Under the pieces are notes generated by a model that was given only the letters and a program-made list of their open reading frames with translations, did not search any database and was not told where the DNA came from. Source: Lagopus muta (Eukaryota; Chordata; Aves; Galliformes; Phasianidae). Taken from it: 64,000 bases of DNA. The stretch covers positions 3,075,778-3,139,777 of the forward strand of contig NC_064449.1 in the NCBI RefSeq assembly GCF_023343835.1, in the 5' to 3' direction. Positions 10,701 through 64,000 of the stretch are shown here, piece after piece. The stretch's first letter is position 1. Each line of letters starts with the position of its first letter. Both the position numbers and the translations under genes were made by a program.

Positions 10701-13700
10701 GTAGGCTGCCGCTTGCCTTGGGATGCCTCACAGCCTTACCCGTTAACTCTGTGCCCCGTCTTCCTTCCTTAATGCTCTTGCAGTCACCCGTGTTGTTTCA
10801 TCCGTCTGTTATTTTTCATATGAAAAGATCCCTTAGCTGCTTTTTTTGCTCATTATGAGAGGGATCGCTGGAAACTTCTTGCTATGTTTTGGGTTTTGTG
10901 AGAATACCTAACAGGTGTGTGCTGTAACTTTGCTGTAACTTTGCTGTAACTTTGCTGTAACTTTGCTGTAACCTTTCCGGATCTAACCACGAGTTTTGTG
11001 CCCACCCCAATCTCACTGCTTCTTAAGTGTATTTCCTCTTAATTTTTCTTTTCCTCACTCCTGATAGCAGTGTGTTTTGAAAGCTTTCATGAGCTCAAGT
11101 TGTTTCTTTTTTACGTTACCATCCATTCTTTCTATCAATTTGGAAGGCTTTTAGCATCTTTGCAAAATACTTGCTAACAAATGTAAGTCTAATCTTATGA
11201 AATTGCACCTAAGCACAGAATTAAATGGTGTGAAATGCAAGCTGTCTAAGGTTGCAAAGAGGGAACTTGTATTGATCAGGATGTTGTGCTCGTAGGCGCC
11301 ATTGGATAAAGAAGAGTTCCTGGCTTGGCAACAGGATCTGGAAGTGAGTGATAAAACCCCTACTCAAGCTCGACCAACAGTCTTTCGCTGGACCGGAGGA
11401 GGGAAAGAAGTGTATTTATCTGGGTCCTTCAACAACTGGAGTAAAATTCCTTTGACGAGGAGGTAGCACACTTCTGCTGTGTCAGTGATGTCTAGGAATG
11501 GTTAGAGCAATGGGAGAAGTGCTTAGCTGATATTTGTGTCATACTGTGCTTTAATGTACTGCTTGGCAGCTGCTTTCCTTCAGCTCCCCGAGACTGAGTT
11601 TCTTTTGGTTTTTCCTTTTTGACTTTTGGATGGCTGGGAATAAAAGTTGGGTTGTGTGGCAGTGCCCTGAAAAAAGCAGGTTCATCTGCTATCAGGTTTG
11701 GTACTGCAGGGGAGGAGATATCTGAGCTGTTTAGAGGCTGTTTGGGAATGGCATCTGCTGAAGTATCGGAGTTCATTGTGCTCCTTGCTTCAGAAGAAGT
11801 GAAGAGATGCAGTGGCATCAATGGCCTGTTTGAGTTTGTATGGGAACTGTTGAGTCCCAGCCTGAATTGAGCAGCTGGGGAAAGGTCCCAGTCAGCCCTG
11901 GGAGCACAGGTGAAGGCAATTCAGCTGTGTGATAGGAAGAGGTGGAGCCTGGCTGCACCTCTCTTAGACCTCACTGAAGGGCTGGCTGCCACTGGGGAAG
12001 GATCTGTGGATGCATTTTGAAGTTTTTGCATGCTAAGGGGGTTGTGTCTGTGCTACAACGTTTGTCACAGTGTGTAGGCTGGTTCACTTCTCAGAGTATT
12101 TCAGGGGTGACTGTTTGTCTTCAATTGCAGTCACAACAACTTTGTGGCAATCCTGGACCTGCCAGAAGGGGAGCACCAGTACAAGTTCTTTGTGGATGGG
12201 CAGTGGACACATGATCCTTCAGAGGTAGTATTTTCTTCAGTGCACTGTATTTCTTCCTTGAGGTATGTGAAGAGGAGAAACTGGTTGATTTCTGTACCAG
12301 TAGATGTAGATGTTTTTTGTTTATTAACAATAGAAACAGATGAAGCTGGTGAGAGACAGTGATCCCTGCAGGTGATGCCATCAGACTGACAGCCCCCAAG
12401 GACTGGAGGCTGTGTAACAAATGGGCATTGAGATCTGTTGGGTCTTCATTTTAAAGAGATTGTGAACTTTTCTTGTCTGGTGCCCAACTGTCTTTAAAGC
12501 ATTACAGCATTGCTGACAGCCCAAATCTCCCTGTGCTGTGCTTGCTGTCTGTGCCCAAGTCATGTGGACTTGGCGAGTTCAATTGACACAAGACCATCGC
12601 CAGCCCTAAATACTGCACCAGTCCCTTAACTGAACAGTCCACTGCAGTGGTCAACTCCTTCCCCATGTGGTAACCAGCCTGTTTTAAAAGCAAAGTATCT
12701 CATTTGTGCTAATTGCATAATTTTGAGAATCCTAATTGTCTGCAAGCGTTTTTATTCTGGCTTCTGTATCTCTTCACTTCCCAGCCTGTTGTAACCAGCC
12801 AGCTGGGTACTGTCAACAATGTCATCCAGGTGAAGAAAACTGACTTTGAAGTATTTGATGCTTTGATGGTGGACTCCCAGAAGTGTTCTGACATGTCTGG
12901 TATGAGCTTGTCAGTGATTTTGTATCATGTTTGTTAAAGCTGTTCAAACTTTCACCTTCCTGGCAGAGGTGGCAGGGAAGGTCTGGAGTGCAGTAGGCAC
13001 TCAGCACCCAAACCCACATAGCTGGTGTGAAGGCAGGCAGACTTTGGGTATCTTAAATCACTTACAGTGACTGATCCTGTGGTATTGCATCTGCTGCTGC
13101 AGCTCGTGTGCTTTTAGAAGCCATGCTTTTCTTTTGGCCTCGTGTTCCTGGATATGAGAATATATGGATAAATGGATATTCACCTGGAGGACTGGAAGAC
13201 ATAGGTATAAAGAGCAGATATTTAAGAGTAAATATTTCACATCTCTCTGACAGAGTTGTCAAGTTCTCCTCCAGGACCGTACCACCAGGAGCCCTATGTC
13301 TGTAAGGCAGAGGAGCGCTTTAAATCTCCACCCATTCTTCCCCCACACCTGCTGCAGGTCATCCTGAACAAGGACACAGGCATTTCTGTGAGTACCTCAG
13401 TCTGTCTGCTGAATAAGGGCCTTGAGAACCCAAATGGATGGGGAAAAATTGGGGTGCAGACAGAGAGCACTCAAGGGAAGTGCCTTAGAATAGATGCCAC
13501 GTTGGAAAATTCCCTATTTAACACAGGGAGTTTTATGGATCCAGATGGATCCATCTGAAACAATTCCTCTAACTTGACTCTTATTCAAAATTGAAAAGAG
13601 AACTGGATTGCTGTTTTACAGCCAGAAATCCCAATCTTTGAACTACAGCATTTAAAAGGTCAGAAGCACGTAAGAAGTAACTGAGATCTGCTCCATGGTG

Positions 13701-14139
13701 GCAGTGAGGACTCAGAGTTTCACGCTGGAGGGATCTTGGTTTGTTTTGAAACTTTGTCTGTGTTTGCTGGAGGGCCGTGTGTACGAAGCAGCATGATGTA
13801 TGTGAGCATGCAGCTTGTTGCAGATGGTGTTTATCACCCATGAGCCCTGAGAAGTAAACTGTGAGTTCTGTTGTTTTCACGCTGTCTCTCATTCTCTTTT
13901 TTTTCCCCAGTGTGATCCTGCTTTGCTTCCTGAACCCAACCATGTCATGCTGAACCACCTCTATGCCCTTTCTATCAAGGTGAGAGGCCAGGGCACGTTC
14001 TTCACACTTGCAGCTTTCAGATAACCGTGTCATATGCTCACTTGTTTTCCATCTCCTGTAGGATGGGGTGATGGTGCTCAGTGCTACGCATCGTTACAAG
14101 AAGAAATACGTGACTACCTTGCTATACAAGCCAATATGA
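10536..14139 (+). CDS. PRKAB1: AMP-activated protein kinase subunit beta-1, complete gene (7 coding exons)
   Basis: Joining 10536-10700, 11296-11462, 12131-12224, 12785-12899, 13254-13387, 13911-13979 and 14062-14139 gives an uninterrupted 273-residue protein; the human protein is 270. Beta-1 scaffolds AMPK: its C-terminus holds the alpha and gamma subunits, its N-terminal glycine is myristoylated for membrane targeting, and its carbohydrate-binding module (about residues 80-160) binds glycogen. Visible are MGNTSSE at the N-terminus, the module motif GSFNNWSK with Trp103, Trp136 in GQW and Asn153 in TVNN (human Trp100, Trp133, Asn150), and the C-terminal end YKKKYVTTLLYKPI. The residue equivalent to human Ser108 is retained. 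Human Ser24/Ser25 are replaced by Gly/Ala. All introns are GT-AG with consistent phases. Identification as beta-1 rather than beta-2 rests on the N-terminus and synteny with CIT. Confidence 0.98.
10921..10975. repeat. 11-bp minisatellite (gctgtaacttt) in PRKAB1 intron
   Basis: Four perfect 11-bp units plus a fifth with one T-to-C change, beginning about 220 bases downstream of the first coding exon. The array is short and not a multiple of three; no function is evident. Confidence 0.9.
11296..11462 (+). CDS. PRKAB1: PRKAB1 coding exon 2 (start of carbohydrate-binding module)
   Basis: Acceptor gtag at 11,292-11,295; donor gtagca at 11,463. Encodes the linker EEFLAWQQDLEV and the first module strands FRWTGGGKEVYLSGSFNNW. 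It ends two bases into the serine codon equivalent to human Ser108 (AG|T), so that site is split by the intron. The exon uses APLDKEEF where human has APEKEEF, one residue longer. Confidence 0.97.
12131..12224 (+). CDS. PRKAB1: PRKAB1 coding exon 3 (carbohydrate-binding module core)
   Basis: Acceptor attgcag; donor gtagta at 12,225. Encodes HNNFVAILDLPEGEHQYKFF and VDGQWTHDPSE. It includes Lys129 and Trp136 (human Lys126 and Trp133), residues known to contact glycogen. It ends in phase 0. Confidence 0.97.
12785..12899 (+). CDS. PRKAB1: PRKAB1 coding exon 4
   Basis: Acceptor cttcccag; donor gtatga at 12,900. Encodes VVTSQLGTVNNVIQVKKTDF with the glycogen-contact Asn153, then EVFDALMVDSQKCSDMS. 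It closes the module and leads into the linker to the alpha/gamma-binding region. It ends in phase 1. Confidence 0.97.
13254..13387 (+). CDS. PRKAB1: PRKAB1 coding exon 5 (start of alpha/gamma-binding domain)
   Basis: Acceptor ctctgacag; donor gtgagt at 13,388. Encodes ELSSSPPGPYHQEPYVCK and then PPILPPHLLQVILNKDTGIS, the conserved start of the C-terminal interaction domain. A cag immediately upstream and the phase-1 junction fix the acceptor at 13,253. Confidence 0.97.
13911..13979 (+). CDS. PRKAB1: PRKAB1 coding exon 6
   Basis: A long T-rich tract and ccccag precede it; donor gtgaga at 13,980. Encodes CDPALLPEPNHVMLNHLYAL and SIK, identical to the family pattern. 23 codons, phase 0 on both sides. 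Confidence 0.97.
14062..14139 (+). CDS. PRKAB1: PRKAB1 last coding exon and stop
   Basis: Acceptor ctcctgtag. Encodes DGVMVLSATHRYKKKYVTTL and LYKPI followed by TGA at 14,137. The end is the invariant AMPK beta C-terminus that packs against the gamma subunit. Confidence 0.97.
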   Translation, partial: DGVMVLSATHRYKKKYVTTLLYKPI

Positions 14140-15695
14140 ACATCATAGTAGCTTGTCACCAAGCGTTCTGGGCCAGTGCAGTCTCAGAAGAAAATGCTTC
14201 TCTTCACCAAATGTATTCCTCCTCTGTGCTGTAGCAAATGAACTCTGACTTCATGTTGTTTCTGAGACTTCAGGTTCTCCTACATTTGCTTTATTTTCCT
14301 GATCCCACTGTGGAAGTTCTTGGAAATGGCAGCTTCGTGTCAGCTAGACCTATGGCAGATATGTCAGTGCCGTGGTCAGCTCACTTCAAAAAAGAAAAGC
14401 AAGCACCAATACAATAAGGCTGAAAATGTGAGAGTAGTAAAGATTAAGGACTTTCAGTGAGATAAATGGTAAGAAACAAGCTAGCTCAAAGTCTAGAAAG
14501 TTCGGCATTCTTGTGGAATCTCATCTGAGCTCAGCATTCAGCAAAAGCAAGCCTATTATAACTGCTTCATCACTTAGAATGCATCAATGCCACAGTTATT
14601 TCAGTAGCAAGTTCCAAACTCGCATGGCTGAAATAAGTGTGAATAGTGATGATTATTTTGTAGCAGCCTTTCTAGGCTAAACCATCAACACAATCACCTA
14701 CGGGCTCATTTTTATTTTACAGTAGATTGGGATGCTCTGTTTCTACTGTGAATAGCTCTGTAGTTTTTCTCTTCGTGAGAACTGAATTACAACTTTTTCC
14801 CCTGTGGAATCTGTGGTAAAGACAATTGTTTTTAATGGCTGGGTTTTTCTGTCAATCCTAGATGTGTCTTGCAATAATCTGCTTTTTTGCAACCAAATTG
14901 CCTTGCAGTCACCGATGACTTCGTCATGCAGGGTGAGGTAGCTGAAAGGACAGCAGTAGGTTCAGTGGAGGGTCTTGTTCTTCAGCAGCAGCCTGTGTCA
15001 GCCAATGCAAAGGTGACTGTAAGTTAGCTGTATCCCAGTGGCCAGACTTGACTGCTGGTCAAGTCCAGCTAGAGCTGGGCTCCTGCGCCAGGTTGCAGCA
15101 TCGACTGCAGGTAGAAAATCCCTGGTGCTTCCAAAGCCAGGCCTGTGGCCATCTCTGCACATTTCAGTCTATTCATATTTTCTAAGGAAGTGAATATAGT
15201 AATACCAGGTTGCCTGTGTGTACTTACAGGTACTTGCAGCCTGTTTTATCCCAAAATAAATGCAATGCTAACGTAAAGCTGCCAGCCAGCGTGCCTCAGG
15301 TCTGTCCTGGGGGGAAGCAGCTTGGGGGTGACCAGCTGGGTCTGTTCCTGTTGGTGTTTGGTGCCTGAGAGCATCAGTGCCTGTGCCAATGATAACCAGC
15401 CTCTCTCCTACAGTGGGGAAGAACACATTGAACAAATCAGTGGGGAGTTAAGTGGGGACAAAAGCAGCCAGCACTCAGTGGAACCAGCCACAGCAGAGGG
15501 GGGCTTGCCATCCCCCACTCTGTTCACTAGCCTCGTTGCAATATTCTGAGTAGCTCAGTAGATCTGGGTACAGTGCAATGGTTTTCTTTGAAAACTCTTC
15601 ATCCTGTGCTATGGAAATTATCTGCTATTCTGAAATATGGAATTGCTTTTGTTTTCAGCCTTGTTAGAAACAAATAAATAAAACATTTTCAAGGA
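14140..15695 (+). other. PRKAB1: PRKAB1 3' UTR
   Basis: About 1.55 kb of non-coding sequence runs from the stop to the overlapping AATAAA signals at 15,673-15,682, followed by a T/GT-rich stretch typical of a cleavage region. An earlier AATAAA at 15,255-15,260 could produce a shorter transcript of about 1.1 kb UTR. The boundary is inferred from signals, not from transcripts. Confidence 0.7.
15673..15682 (+). other. PRKAB1: Polyadenylation signals of PRKAB1 (tandem AATAAA)
   Basis: Two overlapping AATAAA hexamers (aataaataaa) are followed within about 50 bases by ttgctttgtttctatctttc, a plausible U-rich downstream element. This is the best distal signal before sequence changes toward the convergent CIT gene. 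Confidence 0.7.
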
Positions 15696-15699
15696 AATG

Positions 15700-17660
15700 G
15701 TTGACTTGCTTTGTTTCTATCTTTCCCCTTTTCTTGGTGGCCTACACTTCCTTGAGTTGTCCTGTGTTTTGAGCCATAAGTGGGAGATGATGGTGGTTTT
15801 TAGGCCTTGGTGGACTGGGTAAGCTTTTCACCTATAGTTGCATAGTTAAAGAGTGTGCATGCATGTATTTGTAATGCAAAGTTTTACAGGAAGAAGAGTC
15901 CAATTATTTGTCACAAGCCCCAGTGATCAGGTCAGAAGAACTTGATATTGGCCTTCAGCCCCCCCCCATGGATGTCTTTGTTACAGCCACTCCTTGTGCA
16001 CGTGGCTTTATGTGTGTGGAGGTTGTTTTGTTTCTCCATGACAGCGTGTGATGGTTTGTTTCTATTTGTCTTCTGGTGAGATGCTGTCAAATTTCCATAT
16101 GGAAGCGTGCTTTGGTAGGTTACTGTGACCACAGCCATTCTTTGTTCTTCTGCCATAGAGAACTTTCATGCTTTCATTAAGTAAGCAATGACTTTTTCCA
16201 TAGCAGCTTCCACAACGGTGCAGCTGTAGTGCAGATGAGCTGTCATGCTGCAGCAATGTGATCGGGGTTCTCATGCTTTGCTGTCAGCATACTAAATGTG
16301 GACGTGGTGTTTGATCAGAAATGTTTATTGTTCTGAAAGAATAGAGGAGCAGCTTAGAGGTAATTGATTTCCTTTTCTTGCAAAGCAAAGTTTTGTGCGT
16401 GGCAAAGACTGAAGAAGCAGGAACTCTGAGACGTGGAGAATAGAAAAGAAAGGTGGAAGTATGCAAGACTTAGAATTATTTATGGATGTGGCCTTGTGGA
16501 TTATTTTTCCCCCCAATTAATACAGGCATGACTCACTGCAGGCTTTTCATCAGCAATGAGATGATGGAGCCACAGGCTGGAGCCAAACACGTTACAGGAA
16601 GCTGTTTTTTAGATTTGCAGACTGCAGCCATCTCTCAGAAGGTAAAGAGCATTTGTTCCGTGGCGTGCAGCTGGCAGCACACTGCTAACTCCTGCAGCTG
16701 CCCACAGAATGCTCTGCTTGTGCCCTTCAGAAACCCCTCCAGAGGGGCTGGATGACAAAGCCCAGCACACCACGCCAAGGGCTCTGCTGCCTTAGTTCTA
16801 TGATCACCTCCACCTTTCTTTGCTCTGGCTGAGGGAGCACAGCTGCCCAAAGGCCCATGGGGGGCACATGCAGCCACAGCTTTCCTCCTGTGAGCCAGGT
16901 ACCCTCAGCACCCACAGCGCTTTCTGGTCAGCAACCGTGGGCTCGGGCCCTGGCTGCTGGAGTGCTGGCAGAAGAGGTGAGTGGGTTTGGTTTGGTTTCT
17001 CCTTGGAAAGGAGAAGTTGTTGCTTTTATTATTTTTTTTTTGCTAAATTGTCTTCTGCTTGACAGGTGAATGAATGAGATTAATTGCACTGCAGTCCCTT
17101 CCTGTAATGGGATGAATCAAATCCCTCCAAAAGCAAAAACGGGATCTGGATTTATTAGCTCACTTAAAGCCCCCACCCACATCTCGCAGCCTGTGCTGTT
17201 ATGTTTATTCTTGGCTGTTGCTAAGAGAGCTGTTGCTTTATTTTTTCAGTGCCTTTTGTTGCACTCGCTCTGGAGTAAGCCTTGTATTCTGTAAATAAGG
17301 AGAGCTCCTGTCCCCCACCCCCCGCCCCTAAGTCAGCACTCACATGGGGGTCGAGCTGAAGTGTTTTGTGCAGGGTTCTTGATAATCAAAAGGCTTGATA
17401 AGTAATTTCTTTTACTCCACCAGTTTCTGGATTATTTTAGTTTTGTTACAATTCTGATCATGCATCATAGGACTGCAACAATGAGCTTTAAATAAGTATT
17501 CTTTGTGCACAGTAAAATAGAAATGAACATTTAACAAGTTAGCATTTCATCATATACATCAGATAGTAGGCACAATAGATAAATCAAGCAGCTTGGTTTT
17601 TTTTTATGTAGAGCATTTTCATGAAGAATGCCATGTAGACCAAAATGTAATCGGAGCTAT
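15700..17660. other. Intergenic spacer between convergent PRKAB1 and CIT
   Basis: About 2 kb separates the inferred cleavage sites of the two tail-to-tail genes. I see no exon or recognised repeat. A C run sits at 15,960-15,966, a T run near 17,031-17,041 and a C-rich segment near 17,313-17,328. Further minus-strand AATAAA signals (TTTATT at 17,204 and 17,237) could extend the CIT 3' end a few hundred bases into this spacer. Confidence 0.6.
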
Positions 17661-17693
17661 TAGTAACCCTCCCACACACCCTCCAACAAGCCC

Positions 17694-17699
17694 TTTATT
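17694..17699 (-). other. CIT: Likely polyadenylation signal of CIT
   Basis: AATAAA on the minus strand, followed about 15-30 bases further by ggagggtgtgtgggaggg, a textbook GU-rich downstream element. The nearest alternatives are at 17,204 and 17,237 (downstream) and near 18,114 (upstream). Confidence 0.6.
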
Positions 17700-17854
17700 G
17701 GGGGTAAGGGGGCGGCTGTGTGCACAAAACCAAAAACACTGAACAGTAGGAGGACAAATTAAGTTACCGTAGGCAGCAGTGTGAATATTAAAAACCTCTT
17801 CCTGTGAAAGAATACTTCAGACCCTGTAAAAACTGGTTCAGTTAAAAATAGATG

Positions 17855-17862
17855 TATTTACA
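17855..17862 (-). promoter_or_regulatory. Pumilio-binding motif in CIT 3' UTR
   Basis: TGTAAATA on the CIT mRNA strand, a consensus PUM1/2 site. It is near the distal end of the inferred UTR. It is a single motif match, so occupancy is speculative. Confidence 0.4.
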
Positions 17863-20469
17863 TTTAAGTCTGATCTAGCAAGTTTTCCCAGCAGGTGTAA
17901 GTTAAGATGTACAGCAACTCTGCAGGTTGTACTCAATCTGAATTAGATCTGTGAGCGTTTCTTTTCTTAAAAAGTTGCAGCTATTAGGCCTTGAAGCACC
18001 AGCATATTGCAGCGGTGGGATGAGCAGCTATCTGTCCCCTTTGCTACCAGTGCACTGCTGGGATAAATCCCAAACCTGTCGTTAGATCACACTAGTGCTA
18101 ATTAGACGATGTTTCTTTATTCCAGCTCAAAATGTACGGGTCGTTCAGCAGGGCCACGTTCTTCTCCCTTATACTCACACGTGTCTTAGCTCTACCCACA
18201 TCACTGGTTAAGTATGTGAGGGCAGAATTTAGCTGTAGGTGTTCGCAGCTCACTGCTGCTATAGTAAAATAGGTGGACAAATCCATCTGTTGCCGTTTGT
18301 ATGAACATGCTTTGCTTTTGTGAAGCCACTTATGCTACTTGTTCAGGGATAACAACTACTAAAATGCTAAATAGTCAAGGTCAGCTCTTTGGTAAGCATC
18401 GATGCCTATAGATTACACAGCTTCTACTGCTGGGTGCAATATTGGGATGGCTTTGGGATACTCTGTGTAGAAGGAAGCGTTCATTTCACCATGCCAGTCA
18501 AGATAGTTATTTGTTTTATTTGGTTATTGTTCAACAACAAAGTTCAATACTTTCCAGGTGGAGCTTTGAACTGTCCCTCTAGTTCCCTCCCTTATCGATA
18601 ATAAAAAGGTAATGAAGAAAATTCCTGTATTTTTTAGATACCTAAAATCTCATTTACGCTAACAAGCTTCAGTTGCAATTTAATGTTACAATTATTTCCT
18701 CATGGGAGCTAGGAGGAGCTGAGGCCCCTCCGGTGTCTGAAGATGGCTGTCCACAACCACCATTAAAACAAAAAAGCTAGTGTTGAAAAACACACAGTTT
18801 ACAATAGAAAAGTAGAAACCAATTCAATTCCCTTTTTGTTACGAATATAAATTTTCTTGTAAGTATGTACAGTCCTTTGAGCTATTTCTATAGCAGGAAG
18901 CATTTCACAAACAAGACACAAGAGATACGCTTGCAGGACTCAACAGGCCCATTTCTGAGGTCTTGAAGATCTTCCATGAGATGCAAAGATTTAAAGACTG
19001 ATCTCAGTGACCTTTCAAAGTATTCAGACCAGGAGACAAAACTTTCAGCAAGTTTCCTGCCCTATCATCTGATCTAAAATAACCCAACAGACAAGAGAAC
19101 GCAGTACAATATTCATGAAACTTGCCCAAGGACACTGACAAAGGACATTTGACTTCTTATGGATCTTTAGAACAGGTTAGCACGGGCTTGCAAGGGACTA
19201 GCAGAAGTTTAAGAGGATGGCCAAGGGAAGATTGGACGCAGTTTTGCTCTTTCCAGTTGTAAAGAACGTGGTTGTTCACTTAGGATGTCGCTATCGCAGA
19301 CTGAATGGTCAAAACCTGCTTTGAAAATCATTTGCTCTCTGCTTCATGGTCACGGCAAAAGAGAATAGGAAGCAATAAATGGCTCAAGGTTAGATATGCA
19401 GAAGCAAAGGCCAAGGTGTCAGTAACTGCTAAAGCTGTTCATTGTGAGTATCCTCTTGTGCAGTGACAGTCGGTTCTTATTGTATGACAAGCTACAGGTC
19501 ACAGGGAGGGCCCAGCTCTGTGCTGCTTTTCTCTCTGGGGAAGGTCCTCTTGGGGTCTGAGCCGAGCTCTGTGGTGTAACCTCTGAACGGACCGTGTTTA
19601 ATGCAGAGAGAAGAGGTGTGACTGTAATTCTTGTCATAGAATAAGGCTCGTTAACTCTTCTTTGCCAAATTGCCAGAGTAATTACCAGTTATTTTGCAGC
19701 GTAATCTAGAGGTTCAGTTAATTTACAAGTGAGGTACAATACACTACTCAGCAAAGCAACCTAAAAGGAGAGAGCAGCCAGTGATGGTGCAGCAGCATGC
19801 AGTGAACTGTCATGCAGAAGACCTGGATAAAGTCTTAACACCCCAGTAGCTTATAGATAATGCACTTTGTCTTGGAGTAGGGCACGCGGGCTCATTTAAA
19901 GCAGGGTTCTTCCCTCCCCAACAGAGCTGCTCTAGAGCAATTCTAGTGAGAACAAAATAACTCTCAAAAGTGGCAGGTGAACAGATTTACCAAAAGTAAT
20001 TTTTGTGTGCGTGTTCTGTAGAGAATATCCAATCACACCTTCTATTGAAGGACTCGGTCACTTTGGCCCTTCTGGTTCCAGGCCATTAGGAATTCCCAGC
20101 ACATCTCAGAACTATGATCAATTATCTGGTAAGGGGTGCTAACCACATTGAAGACCTGGGGTGGGACTCCGGTCCCATTTAATTTCCTCGATGAAGTACT
20201 AGGGACTATAGTGAATACAAAAAGTTCATGAACTGCTTGAAAGAGTAACAGTAGTACAAAGTGCAAAAACAGGAGTGCAGGAAAGTGCAGAGAAATTAAC
20301 TGAGATGCGAACAATCTTCAAAAGCATCACATCTCCTGATATGAAGCTAGCTTTGGCCCAGAAATGCTGTTTTGGTAACTGGGCAGCAGACGTATGGAGT
20401 GCATATAACTCAGTATATTTCCTTTTTTTTTCCTGCAGGTCAAGATGAGTAACTTTGTCTAGCTGAGAC

Positions 20470-64000
<43,531 letters not shown>

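Larger units (their letters stand above)
17680..20469 (-). other. CIT: CIT 3' UTR
   Basis: Non-coding sequence follows the CIT stop codon at 20,470. The best end is the minus-strand AATAAA at 17,694-17,699, followed downstream by a GT-rich element (ggagggtgtgtgggaggg). That gives a UTR of about 2.8 kb. Other signals, such as TTTATT near 18,114 on the + strand, could give shorter forms. A Pumilio-type site (TGTAAATA on the mRNA) lies at 17,855-17,862. The 3' end is inferred. Confidence 0.6.

Noticed and set aside
11619-11870. 83-codon plus-strand ORF inside PRKAB1 intron
   Set aside because: The flanking exons splice in frame without it and the translation resembles no AMPK beta variant.

Overview
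The window is vertebrate nuclear DNA, almost certainly from a bird and most likely a galliform such as chicken. The evidence is several CR1 LINE copies with typical avian 3' ends, a mariner remnant that resembles the chicken Galluhop/Mariner1 family as I remember it, small introns, and a CpG-island promoter. The neighbouring pair PRKAB1 and CIT matches the conserved vertebrate order (human 12q24; chicken chromosome 15 from memory). No prokaryotic or viral gene was found.

Layout. Bases 1-9,990 are intergenic or upstream DNA in which I recognise no exon. A CpG island at about 9,990-10,500 is the promoter of PRKAB1, which runs on the + strand. Seven coding exons (10,536-14,139) give a complete, uninterrupted 273-residue AMP-activated protein kinase beta-1 subunit, followed by a 3' UTR to about 15.7 kb. 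After roughly 2 kb of intergenic DNA the convergent gene CIT (citron Rho-interacting kinase) fills the rest on the - strand. Its 3' UTR runs from about 17.68 to 20.47 kb. Thirty-six coding segments (20,470-64,000) encode the C-terminal 1,524 residues: most of the long coiled coil, then the C1 zinc finger, PH domain, CNH domain, proline/basic tail and PDZ ligand. I reconstructed every CIT and PRKAB1 exon from splice sites and checked that codon phases close across all junctions. The summed CIT coding length is 4,575 nt, an exact multiple of three including the stop. The kinase domain and promoters of CIT lie beyond base 64,000.

Introns carry the mobile DNA: four CR1 pieces (24.8, 35.2-35.9, 39.5 and 43.4-44.1 kb), a non-autonomous mariner (24.15-24.51 kb), a U2 snRNA-like fragment (32.27-32.31 kb) and several microsatellites. 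Introns without their own entry hold only unremarkable AT-rich sequence.

The two genes are not functionally coupled in any way the sequence shows. PRKAB1 is the scaffold and glycogen-binding subunit of the energy sensor AMPK. CIT is a cytokinesis and midbody scaffold kinase. I did not find a convincing undescribed system. The best leads are exon-level: loss of the AMPK beta-1 Ser24/25 site, a 45-nt alternative acceptor and a weak 5' splice site in CIT, a possible frame-breaking cryptic exon, and the U2-like insertion.
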